Origin: JALYRV01 sp040902895
GTDB lineage: Bacteria; Acidobacteriota; Vicinamibacteria; Vicinamibacterales; SCN-69-37
Assembly (NCBI GenBank): GCA_040902895.1
Contig: JBBDWL010000047.1
Coordinates: 1-64,000, forward strand
Reading direction: 5' to 3'
Length of the DNA stretch: 64,000 bases
Position numbers and translations under genes: made by a program. Shown here piece after piece: positions 30,928 through 38,479 of this stretch. Below the pieces are notes generated by a model that searched no databases, was not told where the DNA came from, and saw only the letters and a program-made list of their open reading frames with translations. The first letter of the stretch is position 1, and each line of letters begins with the position of its first letter.

Positions 30928-33237
30928 TTGCCTTCATACCGAAAGACCCACCGTTCGATCGACATCAACCGCCTCGCCGTGCTCGGCAACCATCTGCCGC
31001 GGCATTGCGGCATCGCGACGTTCACCACGCACATCGCCGACGCGCTCGCGGAAGAGCTGCCGGGCGCTGACGGGTTCGTGCTGGCCGTCAACGATGCCGG
31101 CCGCCGGCACGCCTATCCCTCGCGCGTGCGCTTCGAAATCAAGGAAAGCGATCTCGCGTCGTACCGCCGCGCCGCCGACTATCTGAACGTCAACCGTGTT
31201 GACGTGCTGTCAGTGCAGCACGAGTACGGCATCTTCGGCGGCAAAGCCGGCGCGCATCTGCTGACGCTGCTCGGCGAGCTCCGGATGCCGATCGTCACGA
31301 CGCTGCACACGATCCTGTCGGAGCCCAACGACTCACAGCGGGCCGTGATGGACGAGCTCGCCCGCGTCTCGGACCGCCTCATCGTCATGAGCGAGACGGG
31401 CGCCGATCTGCTCAAGCGTGTGCATGGCATTCCGGCGTCGCAGATCGATCTGATTCCGCACGGCATTCCGCAGGTGCCCGCGGTGGGGCGCAGCAAAGAG
31501 CTGCTCGGCGTCGCCGGCAAAACGGTCATTCTGACGTTCGGCCTGCTGTCGCCCGACAAGGGGATCGAGCACGTCATCGACGCGCTGCCCGCGATCCTCG
31601 CCGTCCATCCCGAGACGGTCTACATCGTCCTCGGCGCGACGCATCCGCACATCATCGAGCGCGACGGCGAGGCGTACCGGCTGATGCTCGAGGCGCGCGC
31701 GCAGGCGCTGGGCGTCGGCGGCAGCATGATCTTTCACAACCGGTTCGTCAGCCAGGACGAGCTCGTCGAGTTCCTGTCGGCCACCGACATCTACATCACC
31801 CCGTACTTGAATCCCGAGCAGATCACGTCGGGCACGCTCGCGTACGCGGTCGGCGCCGGCAAGGCCGTCATTTCGACGCCCTACATCTATGCGCGCGAGC
31901 TGCTCGCCGGCGGACGCGGCGTGCTCGTGCCGTGGCGCGATTCGGACGCCATCGCGCACGAAGTCATCGCGCTCGTGAGCGACGATGAGAAGCGCGAGGC
32001 GATGTGCGAGCGGGCCGCGGAGCACGGTCTCAGCATGTCGTGGCCGGCCGTGGCGCGGCAGTACGCGCAGAGCTTCGCGAAGGCGCGCAGGCAGTATGTG
32101 GGCCGGCGCCGGACGGTGTTCCAGGCGCAGACGCTGGCGACGCGCCCGGCGGAGCTGCCCGAGATCGATCTGCGCCATCTGCAGGCGATGACCGACGACA
32201 CGGGGATGCTGCAGCACGCGGCGTTCAACGTGCCGCGCTACGAAGACGGCTACTGTATCGACGACAACGCGCGGGCGATGCTGCTCGTCGCGCTGCTCGA
32301 GGATGCCGGCAGCGACGACCCGGCCACACTGCGCGCGCTGTCGGCGCGGTATCTCGCGTTCGTCCGCTACGCGTTCGATCGCCCCTCGGGCCGCTTCCGG
32401 AACTTCCTCTCGTACTCGCGCGAATGGCTCGAGCCCTGCGGATCGGAAGACAGCCACGGCCGCACGCTCTGGGCGCTCGGCGCGGTCGTCGGCCGCGCCT
32501 CCGATCCGAGCCGCCTGAGTCTCGCCGGCGATCTGTTCCAGGCCGCGCTGCCGGTCGTCACGTCGTTCAAGAGCCCGCGTGCGTGGGCGTACGCGCTGCT
32601 CGGCATCGACGAGTACATGCGCGCCTTCCGCGGCGACAGCGTCATCGAAGCGCTGCGCATCGAGCTTGCGAACCGGCTGCTCGGCCTCTTCGAGCGATCG
32701 AGCGGCCACGACTGGCCGTGGTTCGAAGATAGCGTCACCTACTGCAATGCGCGGCTGCCGCAGGCGCTCATCGCATCCGGCTCGCGGCTGCGGAGGCCCG
32801 ACATGATCGAGGCCGGCATGCGGTCGCTCGAATGGCTCGTGTCGGTGCAGACGTCGGCCGACGGACATTTCGCCGCGATTGGATCGAACGGCTTCTACAC
32901 GCGCGGCGACGCTCCCGCGGCCTTCGATCAGCAGCCGGTGGAAGCGTGCGCGACCGCATCCGCCTGTCTCGAGGCGTATCGCGTGAGCGGCGATTCGCGC
33001 TGGCTCCAGCGCGGGCAGCACGCCTTCAACTGGTTCCTCGGACAGAACCACCTGCATCTGTGGCCCTATGACGCCTCGACCGGCGGCTGCCGCGACGGGC
33101 TGCATCACGACCGCATGAACATGAACCAGGGCGCCGAGTCCACGTTGTCATTCCTGCTCGCCCTGCACGAGATGCGCGCGAGCGAGCGCGTGGCGATTCA
33201 ACCTTCACCCGCGCTCGTCCTTCAGCCCGCATCATGA
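30928..33237 (+). CDS. GT4 glycosyltransferase with C-terminal alpha-toroid domain
   Basis: 769 residues from a TTG with GGAGGG directly upstream. Residues about 15-400 are a GT-B glycosyltransferase of family GT4: NHLPRHCGIATFTTHIADAL, VQHEYGIFGG, LIPHGIP, LSPDKGIEHVIDAL and the donor-site region YLNPEQITSGTLAYAVGAGKAVIST. Residues about 425-750 form a helical domain with paired Trp/Asp motifs (EDGYCIDDNARAML, WPWFEDSVTYCNARLPQALIASG) resembling an alpha/alpha toroid. Its stop overlaps the GH130 gene by 4 bases, indicating joint glycan work, probably with mannose-containing polymers. Confidence 0.85.
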   Translation: MPSYRKTHRSIDINRLAVLGNHLPRHCGIATFTTHIADALAEELPGADGFVLAVNDAGRRHAYPSRVRFEIKESDLASYRRAADYLNVNRVDVLSVQHEYGIFGGKAGAHLLTLLGELRMPIVTTLHTILSEPNDSQRAVMDELARVSDRLIVMSETGADLLKRVHGIPASQIDLIPHGIPQVPAVGRSKELLGVAGKTVILTFGLLSPDKGIEHVIDALPAILAVHPETVYIVLGATHPHIIERDGEAYRLMLEARAQALGVGGSMIFHNRFVSQDELVEFLSATDIYITPYLNPEQITSGTLAYAVGAGKAVISTPYIYARELLAGGRGVLVPWRDSDAIAHEVIALVSDDEKREAMCERAAEHGLSMSWPAVARQYAQSFAKARRQYVGRRRTVFQAQTLATRPAELPEIDLRHLQAMTDDTGMLQHAAFNVPRYEDGYCIDDNARAMLLVALLEDAGSDDPATLRALSARYLAFVRYAFDRPSGRFRNFLSYSREWLEPCGSEDSHGRTLWALGAVVGRASDPSRLSLAGDLFQAALPVVTSFKSPRAWAYALLGIDEYMRAFRGDSVIEALRIELANRLLGLFERSSGHDWPWFEDSVTYCNARLPQALIASGSRLRRPDMIEAGMRSLEWLVSVQTSADGHFAAIGSNGFYTRGDAPAAFDQQPVEACATASACLEAYRVSGDSRWLQRGQHAFNWFLGQNHLHLWPYDASTGGCRDGLHHDRMNMNQGAESTLSFLLALHEMRASERVAIQPSPALVLQPAS

Positions 33238-34208
33238 GCACGCTCACGCAGTACGAAACGCTCTTCGAGCGCCACGTCAGCAACCCGATCCTCACCGCCG
33301 CCGACTGGCCGTATCCGGTGCACACGGTGTTCAACCCGGGCGCGACGAGGCTCGAGGACGGCACGACGCTGCTGCTGTGCCGCGTCGAGGATCGTCGCGG
33401 CCTGTCGCACCTGTGCGCGGCGCGATCGACGAACGGCGTCGATGGATGGGTGATTGATAAGGAGCCGACGTTCCCGGCCGATCCGGCGAAGCATCCCGAG
33501 GAACTGTGGGGTGTCGAGGATCCGCGCATCACATTCGTCGAGGAGCTCGGCAAGTACGCCATCGCCTACACGGCTTTCAGCCGCGGCGGTCCTGGTGTCG
33601 CGCTCGCGCTCACGAAAGACTTCCGCTCGTTCGAGCGGCTCGGACTGGTCATGCAGCCGGATGACAAGGACGCCGCGCTGATGCCGCGCCGCATCAACGG
33701 ATGCTTCGCGCTGATTCATCGCCCGGTGACCGAGTCAGGCGCGCATGTCTGGATGTCGCTGTCGCCCGATCTGCGCAACTGGGGCACGCACACATTGATT
33801 CTGCCGGCGCGCCGCGGCGCCTGGTGGGACGCCAACCGTGTCGGCCTGTCGCCGCCCCTGATCGAGACGCCGCGCGGATGGCTGATGATCTATCACGGCG
33901 TGAAGCGCACCGGCGCCGGCTGCCTCTATCGCATGGGCGCCGCGCTCTTCGATCGCGAAACGGCGCAGCGCTGCCTGCTGCGCGGCGACGCGTGGATCTT
34001 CGGGCCCGAGACGCCGTACGAGCGCGAGGGGGATGTCGGCTACGTCGCCTTTTCCTGCGGCTATACGCTGGACGATGACGGCGACGGGCTCAATCTGTAT
34101 TACGGCGCAGCCGATTCGAGCATCGCCCTGGCACGGGGAAGCGTCAAGCAGGTGCTCGCCTGGCTCGACGAGCACGGCGATCAGAAGCTCGATTCGTCGA
34201 TGCGCTAA
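33234..34208 (+). CDS. GH130-family glycoside phosphorylase
   Basis: 324 residues. Five-bladed propeller features of GH130: HVSNPILTAADWPYPVHTVFNPGA, LLLCRVEDRRGLSHL, WGVEDPRITFVE, RINGCFALIHRPV and YYGAADSSIALA. The family phosphorolyses beta-mannosidic bonds such as mannosyl-1,4-glucose or mannobiose; substrate specificity is not determined. The 4-base ATGA overlap with the glycosyltransferase argues for a shared pathway. The TAA stop is followed immediately by a 21-base-arm hairpin element. Confidence 0.88.
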   Translation: MSTLTQYETLFERHVSNPILTAADWPYPVHTVFNPGATRLEDGTTLLLCRVEDRRGLSHLCAARSTNGVDGWVIDKEPTFPADPAKHPEELWGVEDPRITFVEELGKYAIAYTAFSRGGPGVALALTKDFRSFERLGLVMQPDDKDAALMPRRINGCFALIHRPVTESGAHVWMSLSPDLRNWGTHTLILPARRGAWWDANRVGLSPPLIETPRGWLMIYHGVKRTGAGCLYRMGAALFDRETAQRCLLRGDAWIFGPETPYEREGDVGYVAFSCGYTLDDDGDGLNLYYGAADSSIALARGSVKQVLAWLDEHGDQKLDSSMR

Positions 34209-34212
34209 AAAT

Positions 34213-34261
34213 GGGGACGGGTCTCTATTTTTCAGTTTTCGAAAAATAGAGACCCGTCCCC
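34213..34261. repeat. GGGGACGGGTCT hairpin element, copy 1
   Basis: Perfect 21-base arms (34213-34233 and 34241-34261) with a 7-base loop. The outer end GGGGACGGGTCT is shared with copies 2 and 3 while the inner arm differs. It lies between two convergent stop codons, abutting the TAA of the GH130 gene, and could act as a bidirectional terminator. Confidence 0.85.
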
Positions 34262-34264
34262 TGC

Positions 34265-34705
34265 TTAAATGAGCGCCAGCGTCTCCGCGGTTGCGCCCTT
34301 GACCGCGCCGAGCGGCATCGATCGATCGAACGTCGCGAGACGGCCCTTCCTGTTCACCGCGAGCCCCAGCAGGTAAATGCTGGTAACGCGGCCGTGGCCG
34401 CCGGCCCGCATCAGATCGAACACATCATCCCGCAGCGAGAGGGCGTCGCGCCAGAACTGGTGATCGCCGCTCTCGCAAAACGCGCGCAGTCGATCGAGCG
34501 CCGTCGCCGCGCGCTCGCCGGCCGCGCCGTACGCTGGGTCCGACAGCACGCGCACGAACGCGCTCTCGGTGATCGGACAGGTCGCCCACCCGAAATGCCG
34601 GTTCGCCTCGAACCAGTCATGCGCGGCGTCGTGATGGATGTGATGCGGATCGAACAGCGCCACCAGCACGTTCACATCGAGCAGCGCCGGCGCACCGGCA
34701 CTCAT
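34265..34705 (-). CDS. VapC-family PIN-domain toxin
   Basis: 146 residues of the PIN type starting ALLDVNVLVALFDPHHIHHDAAHDWF, with CPITESAFVRVL and a C-terminal half HQFWRDALSLRDDVFD, YLLGLAVNRKGRLATFDRSMPLGAV. The first motif has DVN in place of DTN. The C-terminal half is nearly identical to the broken copy at 21679-21870, so the two come from one family in this genome. It starts one base into the stop of its antitoxin gene. Confidence 0.88.
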   Translation of the reverse strand: MSAGAPALLDVNVLVALFDPHHIHHDAAHDWFEANRHFGWATCPITESAFVRVLSDPAYGAAGERAATALDRLRAFCESGDHQFWRDALSLRDDVFDLMRAGGHGRVTSIYLLGLAVNRKGRLATFDRSMPLGAVKGATAETLALI

Positions 34706-35019
34706 TACTCTCCGGCGGGGACCCCTGCACCCCGCCTGGCTCGCTCGCTCGCGGGGCCCCCGCGCCCCGCTCCGCTCACTGCGCCCTCCTTGTCCCGCAG
34801 CTCGTTCACCAGCTTCATCGTCGGCCGCGGTTCGCCGGACGCACGCGGAGGCAGCAGCGGCACGCCGTTCCGCACAGGGATCTGTTCGGAGCCCCCCGCC
34901 TGCGCGAGCCCGCGCCGGGCCAGATCGGAGACAACTTTGCCAATCGTCGACCGCCTGCCGTGCGCTAACTCCTTGGCTGCCTGCAGGATGTCGTCATCGA
35001 GGTCGATAGTTGTCCGCAT
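34705..35019 (-). CDS. VapB-type antitoxin with repeat-derived C-terminal tail
   Basis: 104 residues from the ATG at 35019 (MRTTIDLDDDILQAAKELAH), a ribbon-helix-helix VapB fold with GSEQIPVRNGVPLLPPR as usual in this subfamily. The normal protein would end shortly after MKLVNELRDKE. The last 22 or so residues (AVSGAGRGGPASERARRGAG and the final VPAGE) are translated from the GC-rich dispersed repeat at 34714-34780. Confidence 0.82.
   Translation of the reverse strand: MRTTIDLDDDILQAAKELAHGRRSTIGKVVSDLARRGLAQAGGSEQIPVRNGVPLLPPRASGEPRPTMKLVNELRDKEGAVSGAGRGGPASERARRGAGVPAGE
34714..34780. repeat. GC-rich coding-compatible repeat, copy A
   Basis: Begins GGCGGGGACCCCTGCACCCC and ends near CCCGCTCCGCTCAC, with GCTCGCTCGCTCGCGGGG in the middle. 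Homologous copies lie at 38253-38320 (inside argF) and, inverted, at 51461-51523 (inside the ThiO-like oxidase). Here it forms the antitoxin C-terminal tail. Confidence 0.8.
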
Positions 35020-35092
35020 GATGTGCGCTATCATCAAACATCACGCATCAGATGTCAAGAGATCCGCGAGCCCTAAAGGGCTGCGCCACCGC

Positions 35093-35110
35093 CTGAAGTC
35101 CCGGCCTACA
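35093..35110. repeat. GGCCTACA-type short repeat supplying a stop codon
   Basis: CTGAAGTCCCGGCCTACA, one base different from 25197-25214. On the minus strand its TGTAGGCC supplies the TAG stop of the quinone oxidoreductase. GCCCTAAAGGGC (35070-35081) just to the left is a short hairpin that may belong to the same element. Confidence 0.6.
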
Positions 35111-36122
35111 TCGTCAGCACGACCTTCCCTACGTTCTGGCGGCTCTGGAGATAGGCGTGCGCGTCGGCCACTTTCTCGAGCGGGAAGGTCTCGGCGATGA
35201 CGGGCTTCAGGCGGCCCGACTCGAACTCCTGCATCAGCATCGACACGATCGGCGCGAGTTGATCGCGGGCGTCCCAGAGGTGGCCCACGTTGAGGCCGAA
35301 GACGCCGCGGTTGCGGTTGATGAGCGAGAGTGCCTTGAAGCGCGGCATCGACCACAGCGTCTTCGCGATCGCCACCAGGCTGCGCGTGCGTGACGGAGCG
35401 ATGCGCGACACGCCGAACATCACCAGGCGCCCGAGCGGCGCGAGCAGGGCGTAGCTTTCGGCGAAGCTGTCGCCGCCGAGCGGATCGAGGATCACGTCGA
35501 CGCCGCGTCCCGCGGTGAGGCGCTTCACTTCCTTGAAGACATTCGTCGTGTGGTAGTCGATCAGGTGCTCGAACCCGAACCGGTGCAGCGCGCCGTGCTT
35601 CGCGGTCGACGCCGTGCCGATCAAGCGCGCGCGCCGCAGCGCCGCCAGCTGCGCGGCCGCGATGCCCACACCGCCTCCGGCGTTGTGAATCAGCACCGTT
35701 TCGCCGGCCGCGATGTTCGCCAGCTTGTAGAGCGCGATGGCCGCGGTGAGATACGTAACGGGAATGCCGGCGGCCTCGGCGTCGCTGAGCGCGGCAGGCG
35801 TGCGGAAGACGCGCCAGGCCGGCGCAGTCACGTACTCGCTGTAGCCGTTGAAGGCGGTGATCGCGATGACGCGGTCGCCCTCGGCGACGCCGGCCGCGCC
35901 GGGTCCCGCGCGCTCGATCACGCCGGCGACCTCATATCCGGGCACGTACGGCAGCGTCGGGGCGTCCGGATAGAGGCCCAGCCGCCCCAGCACATCCGCG
36001 AAATTGACGCCGGCCGCGCGCACCCGCACCAGCACCTCGCCCGGCCCCGGTTCGGGCACGGGCCGCTCGTCGATTCTGAAGACTTCGGGACCGCCGATTC
36101 GAGGGATGACAGCCGCGCGCAA
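35106..36122 (-). CDS. Zinc-free quinone oxidoreductase / MDR-family NADPH reductase
   Basis: 338 residues from the TTG at 36122 (RAAVIPRIGGPEVFRI); the frame is open to 36164 but that would overlap the divergent gene. MDR features: GEVLVRVRAAGVNFADVLGRLG, PYVPGYEVAGVIERAG, and the Rossmann motif VLIHNAGGGVGIAAAQLA. Cys/His zinc ligands of alcohol dehydrogenases are absent, pointing to a QOR-like reductase of quinones or enones. The ORF ends in a dispersed repeat. Divergent from the small secreted protein at 36163. Confidence 0.85.
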   Translation of the reverse strand: MRAAVIPRIGGPEVFRIDERPVPEPGPGEVLVRVRAAGVNFADVLGRLGLYPDAPTLPYVPGYEVAGVIERAGPGAAGVAEGDRVIAITAFNGYSEYVTAPAWRVFRTPAALSDAEAAGIPVTYLTAAIALYKLANIAAGETVLIHNAGGGVGIAAAQLAALRRARLIGTASTAKHGALHRFGFEHLIDYHTTNVFKEVKRLTAGRGVDVILDPLGGDSFAESYALLAPLGRLVMFGVSRIAPSRTRSLVAIAKTLWSMPRFKALSLINRNRGVFGLNVGHLWDARDQLAPIVSMLMQEFESGRLKPVIAETFPLEKVADAHAYLQSRQNVGKVVLTM

Positions 36123-36130
36123 GGCGGCAG

Positions 36131-36157
36131 TATAATTCCCTACCCATTTAGGAGGGG
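36131..36157 (+). promoter_or_regulatory. -10 box and ribosome-binding site of the small secreted protein
   Basis: A perfect TATAAT at 36131-36136 and GGAGGGG at 36151-36157, 5 bases before the ATG at 36163. The -35 region is weak (TGACAG or GACAGC, 17-18 bases upstream). Confidence 0.65.
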
Positions 36158-36162
36158 CTTCC

Positions 36163-36519
36163 ATGCGCCGAATCGCGCCGTATTTTCTAACGTTCGCTCT
36201 CGCCGGGCTCGTCCTGGCGCCCGTGTCCGCTCAGACCCAGGAACCGACCGCCGAGAAGACGATCACCGGTGAAGTGATCGACATCAAGTGCCATAAGGGC
36301 AAAGGCCATGAGGGCTGCGCCACCAGCTGCGTCCGCAAGGGCGAAGCGGCCGGCATCAAGGTCGGTGAAGAGGTCTACATGATCGTCGGTGATTTCACCG
36401 CCGACAAGAACGCCAAGCTCGTGGAGTTCGTCGCCAAAGACGTCGAGGCGACGGGCGTGATCGGCGAGAAGGACGGCCACAAGACGATTGCCGTCTCGAA
36501 GATCGCGCTGGTGAAGTAA
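36163..36519 (+). CDS. Small secreted Cys/His-motif protein
   Basis: 118 residues with a signal peptide (1-23). The mature part has GEVIDIKCHKGKGHEGCATSC (C-H ... H-x2-C-x3-C), then EAAGIKVGEEVYMIVGDF and KLVEFVAKDVEATGVIGEKDG. The GEVxDxKCxxG...H..CA..C pattern recurs in small periplasmic proteins of acidobacteria and suggests metal or haem-related binding; no characterised homologue is known to me. Strong promoter and Shine-Dalgarno sequence imply high expression. Its TAA abuts a hairpin element. Confidence 0.75.
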   Translation: MRRIAPYFLTFALAGLVLAPVSAQTQEPTAEKTITGEVIDIKCHKGKGHEGCATSCVRKGEAAGIKVGEEVYMIVGDFTADKNAKLVEFVAKDVEATGVIGEKDGHKTIAVSKIALVK

Positions 36520-36520
36520 A

Positions 36521-36581
36521 AAAATGGGGACGGGTCTTAATTATTCATGCCGCGTGAATAATTAAGACCCGTCCCCATTTT
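36521..36581. repeat. GGGGACGGGTCT hairpin element, copy 2
   Basis: Perfect 27-base arms (36521-36547 and 36555-36581), 7-base loop. It starts directly after the TAA of the preceding gene and shares AATGGGGACGGGTCT with the other copies. Confidence 0.85.
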
Positions 36582-36653
36582 CGAATATGCAGACCGCGGC
36601 GCGCGGGACCTACCGCGGCACACCAGCGTCATGAACGCGGTGGTCGCTCATTC

Positions 36654-37412
36654 ATGAAGACAGCAACGTCGGGCCTGACGGCCTTCCTGCTCGCCGTGCT
36701 CATGGCGCCGCCTGCCTCAGCTCAGAGCCTGCGCGGCAGCCCGGCGTCGCTCGATCGCCAGAACCGCCAGGCTCGTCGGCACGACTTCACGTTCCTGCGG
36801 CGGACCTCGCAGCTCGAGCGGTTCGTCGACGCCGGGCTGCTGGTGCCGCTCGAAGACGGCGGGCCGTACCGTCTGCACGACGTTTCCTTCAACGTCGCCA
36901 GGCCGGAGGTGAAGCTCTTCATCGAGCGCCTGTCGGCACAGTACCTGGCGGCGTGCGGCGAACGGCTGGTCGTCACCAGCCTGACCCGGCCGACGTCGCT
37001 GCAGCCCGCGAACGCGTCGCCGCGCTCCGTGCATCCGACGGGGATGGCCGTGGACCTGCGGGTCCCGGACGGCAAGTGCCGCGGCTGGCTCGAACGGACG
37101 CTCCTCACGCTCGAACGCCGCCGGCTGCTCGACGCGACGCTCGAGCGGCATCCGCTGCATTTTCATGTGGCCGTGTTCCCCGACGGGTATCTTGCCTATG
37201 TCTCGCGCCTGACGGGACGTTCCGAATCGGCGCTCCTCGCCTCGGTGCTGCGGCCCGCGCGCCATACGGTGCGACGGTCCGAGACGCTCTGGGCGATCGC
37301 CGAGCGATACGGCACGACGCCGGCGCGCATCAGCGAGGCCAACGGACTCACGTCCGACATCATTTACCCGGGACAGACGCTCGAGATCCCGCAAGACGGG
37401 GACGGGTCTTAA
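36654..37412 (+). CDS. Secreted M15-like peptidase-fold protein with LysM domain
   Basis: 252 residues, signal peptide 1-23. Residues about 45-190 contain SVHPTGMAVDLR and LERHPLHFHV, matching the His/Asp and His zinc-ligand spacing of VanY/M15-like (DUF5715) peptidases. Residues about 203-246 are a LysM peptidoglycan-binding module (HTVRRSETLWAIAERYGTTPARISEANGL ... YPGQTLEIP). A role in peptidoglycan trimming is inferred. The last residues DGDGS and the stop are supplied by a half copy of the hairpin element (37398-37414). Confidence 0.8.
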   Translation: MKTATSGLTAFLLAVLMAPPASAQSLRGSPASLDRQNRQARRHDFTFLRRTSQLERFVDAGLLVPLEDGGPYRLHDVSFNVARPEVKLFIERLSAQYLAACGERLVVTSLTRPTSLQPANASPRSVHPTGMAVDLRVPDGKCRGWLERTLLTLERRRLLDATLERHPLHFHVAVFPDGYLAYVSRLTGRSESALLASVLRPARHTVRRSETLWAIAERYGTTPARISEANGLTSDIIYPGQTLEIPQDGDGS

Positions 37413-37414
37413 TT
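37398..37414. repeat. Half copy of the GGGGACGGGTCT element
   Basis: GGGGACGGGTCTTAATT, identical to one arm of copy 2 but without the partner arm. Translated as the C-terminal Gly-Asp-Gly-Ser of the LysM protein; TAA inside it is the stop. Confidence 0.75.
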
Positions 37415-38479
37415 TCACCCCATCAGCATCGCCAGCAGCGCCTTCTGCGTGTGCAGGCGGTTTTCGGCCTGGTCGAAGACGATCGAGCGTGGACTGTCGA
37501 TGACGGCGTCGGTGACCTCATCGCCGCGATGCGCCGGCAGGCAGTGCATGAAGCACGCCTCGGGGCCGGCGGCCTGCATCAGCGCCTCATTCACCTGATA
37601 CGGCCTGAAGATCGCATCGCGTTCCGCAGCCTGTTCTTCCTGGCCCATCGACGCCCAGACGTCGGTATAGACGGCGTCGGCGTCTTTGACGGCTTCGACA
37701 GGATCGCCGGTGAGCACCAGACGCGCGCCCCTGACGGCCTTGGCCCGCGCCGCGGCGGCGACATCCGCAGGCAGCTCGTAGCCTTTCGGCGAACCAATGC
37801 GGACGTTGATGCCGAGCATCAGCCCCGCCTGCGCGAGCGAGGCCGCGACATTATTGCCGTCGCCGACGTACGCCAGCGTCGCGCCCTCGAGCGAACCGCG
37901 CTGTTCGCGCAGGGTCAGCAGATCGGCAAGTGCCTGGCACGGATGCTCTTCGTTGGTCAGCGCATTGATGACGTGCATGCGCGGCGCCGCGGCGGCGAAT
38001 TCCGCCAGCCGCGCCTGCTCGTAGGTGCGGACGACACAGCCTGCGACCCAGCGCTCGAGATTGCGCGCGACATCGGCGAGCGACTCGCGGCCGCCGAGCG
38101 CGACATCGGCCGGAGGCTCGATGACGTTGCCGCCCAGCTCGCGCACGGCGATCGTGAATGTCGATCGCGTGCGCAGCGACGGCTTCTCGAAGAGCAGCGC
38201 GATGTGCGCTCCAGCCAGCGGCATCACTTCCGGGAGATGCTCTTTTGATGGCGGCGGGGACCCCTGCACCCCGCCTAGCTCGCTCACTCGCGGGGCCCCG
38301 ATGCCCCGCTCCGTTCGCTCGCGCCGCGCGGACTTCATCCCTGACGCGAGATCGAGACACGCTTCCAGTCCTTCAGGCGTGAAGTCGAGCACCGAAAGGA
38401 AATCCTTGGGCAGACTGGTTGCTGGTTGCGGGTTGCTGGTTGCTGGTGCGACCGCCGCCACGCTGAGCGCTTGTTTCAC
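37415..38479 (-). CDS. argF: Ornithine carbamoyltransferase
   Basis: 354 residues from a GTG overlapping the argJ stop (GTGA). Carbamoyl-phosphate site FEKPSLRTRSTF, then EEHPCQALADLL, DGNNVAASLAQAG and the ornithine loop FMHCLPAHRGDEV identify OTCase, which makes citrulline from ornithine and carbamoyl phosphate. It is about 40-50 residues longer than usual: a repeat-like N terminus (ATSNPQPATSLP) and an insertion of some 25 residues (RTERGIGAPRVSELGGVQGS) between helix 1 and the STRT loop, encoded by the dispersed repeat at 38253-38320. Last gene of argC-B-D-A-J-F. Confidence 0.93.
   Translation of the reverse strand: MKQALSVAAVAPATSNPQPATSLPKDFLSVLDFTPEGLEACLDLASGMKSARRERTERGIGAPRVSELGGVQGSPPPSKEHLPEVMPLAGAHIALLFEKPSLRTRSTFTIAVRELGGNVIEPPADVALGGRESLADVARNLERWVAGCVVRTYEQARLAEFAAAAPRMHVINALTNEEHPCQALADLLTLREQRGSLEGATLAYVGDGNNVAASLAQAGLMLGINVRIGSPKGYELPADVAAAARAKAVRGARLVLTGDPVEAVKDADAVYTDVWASMGQEEQAAERDAIFRPYQVNEALMQAAGPEACFMHCLPAHRGDEVTDAVIDSPRSIVFDQAENRLHTQKALLAMLMG
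38253..38320. repeat. GC-rich coding-compatible repeat, copy B (inside argF)
   Basis: GGCGGGGACCCCTGCACCCC through CCCGCTCCGTTCGCTC, homologous to 34714-34780. It is in frame and codes for the extra segment of ArgF before the carbamoyl-phosphate loop. Confidence 0.82.

Noticed and set aside
31333..33108. Long open frame antisense to the glycosyltransferase
   Set aside because: Low-information Arg/Ala/Val sequence without domains; the sense strand has a ribosome site and GT4 motifs.
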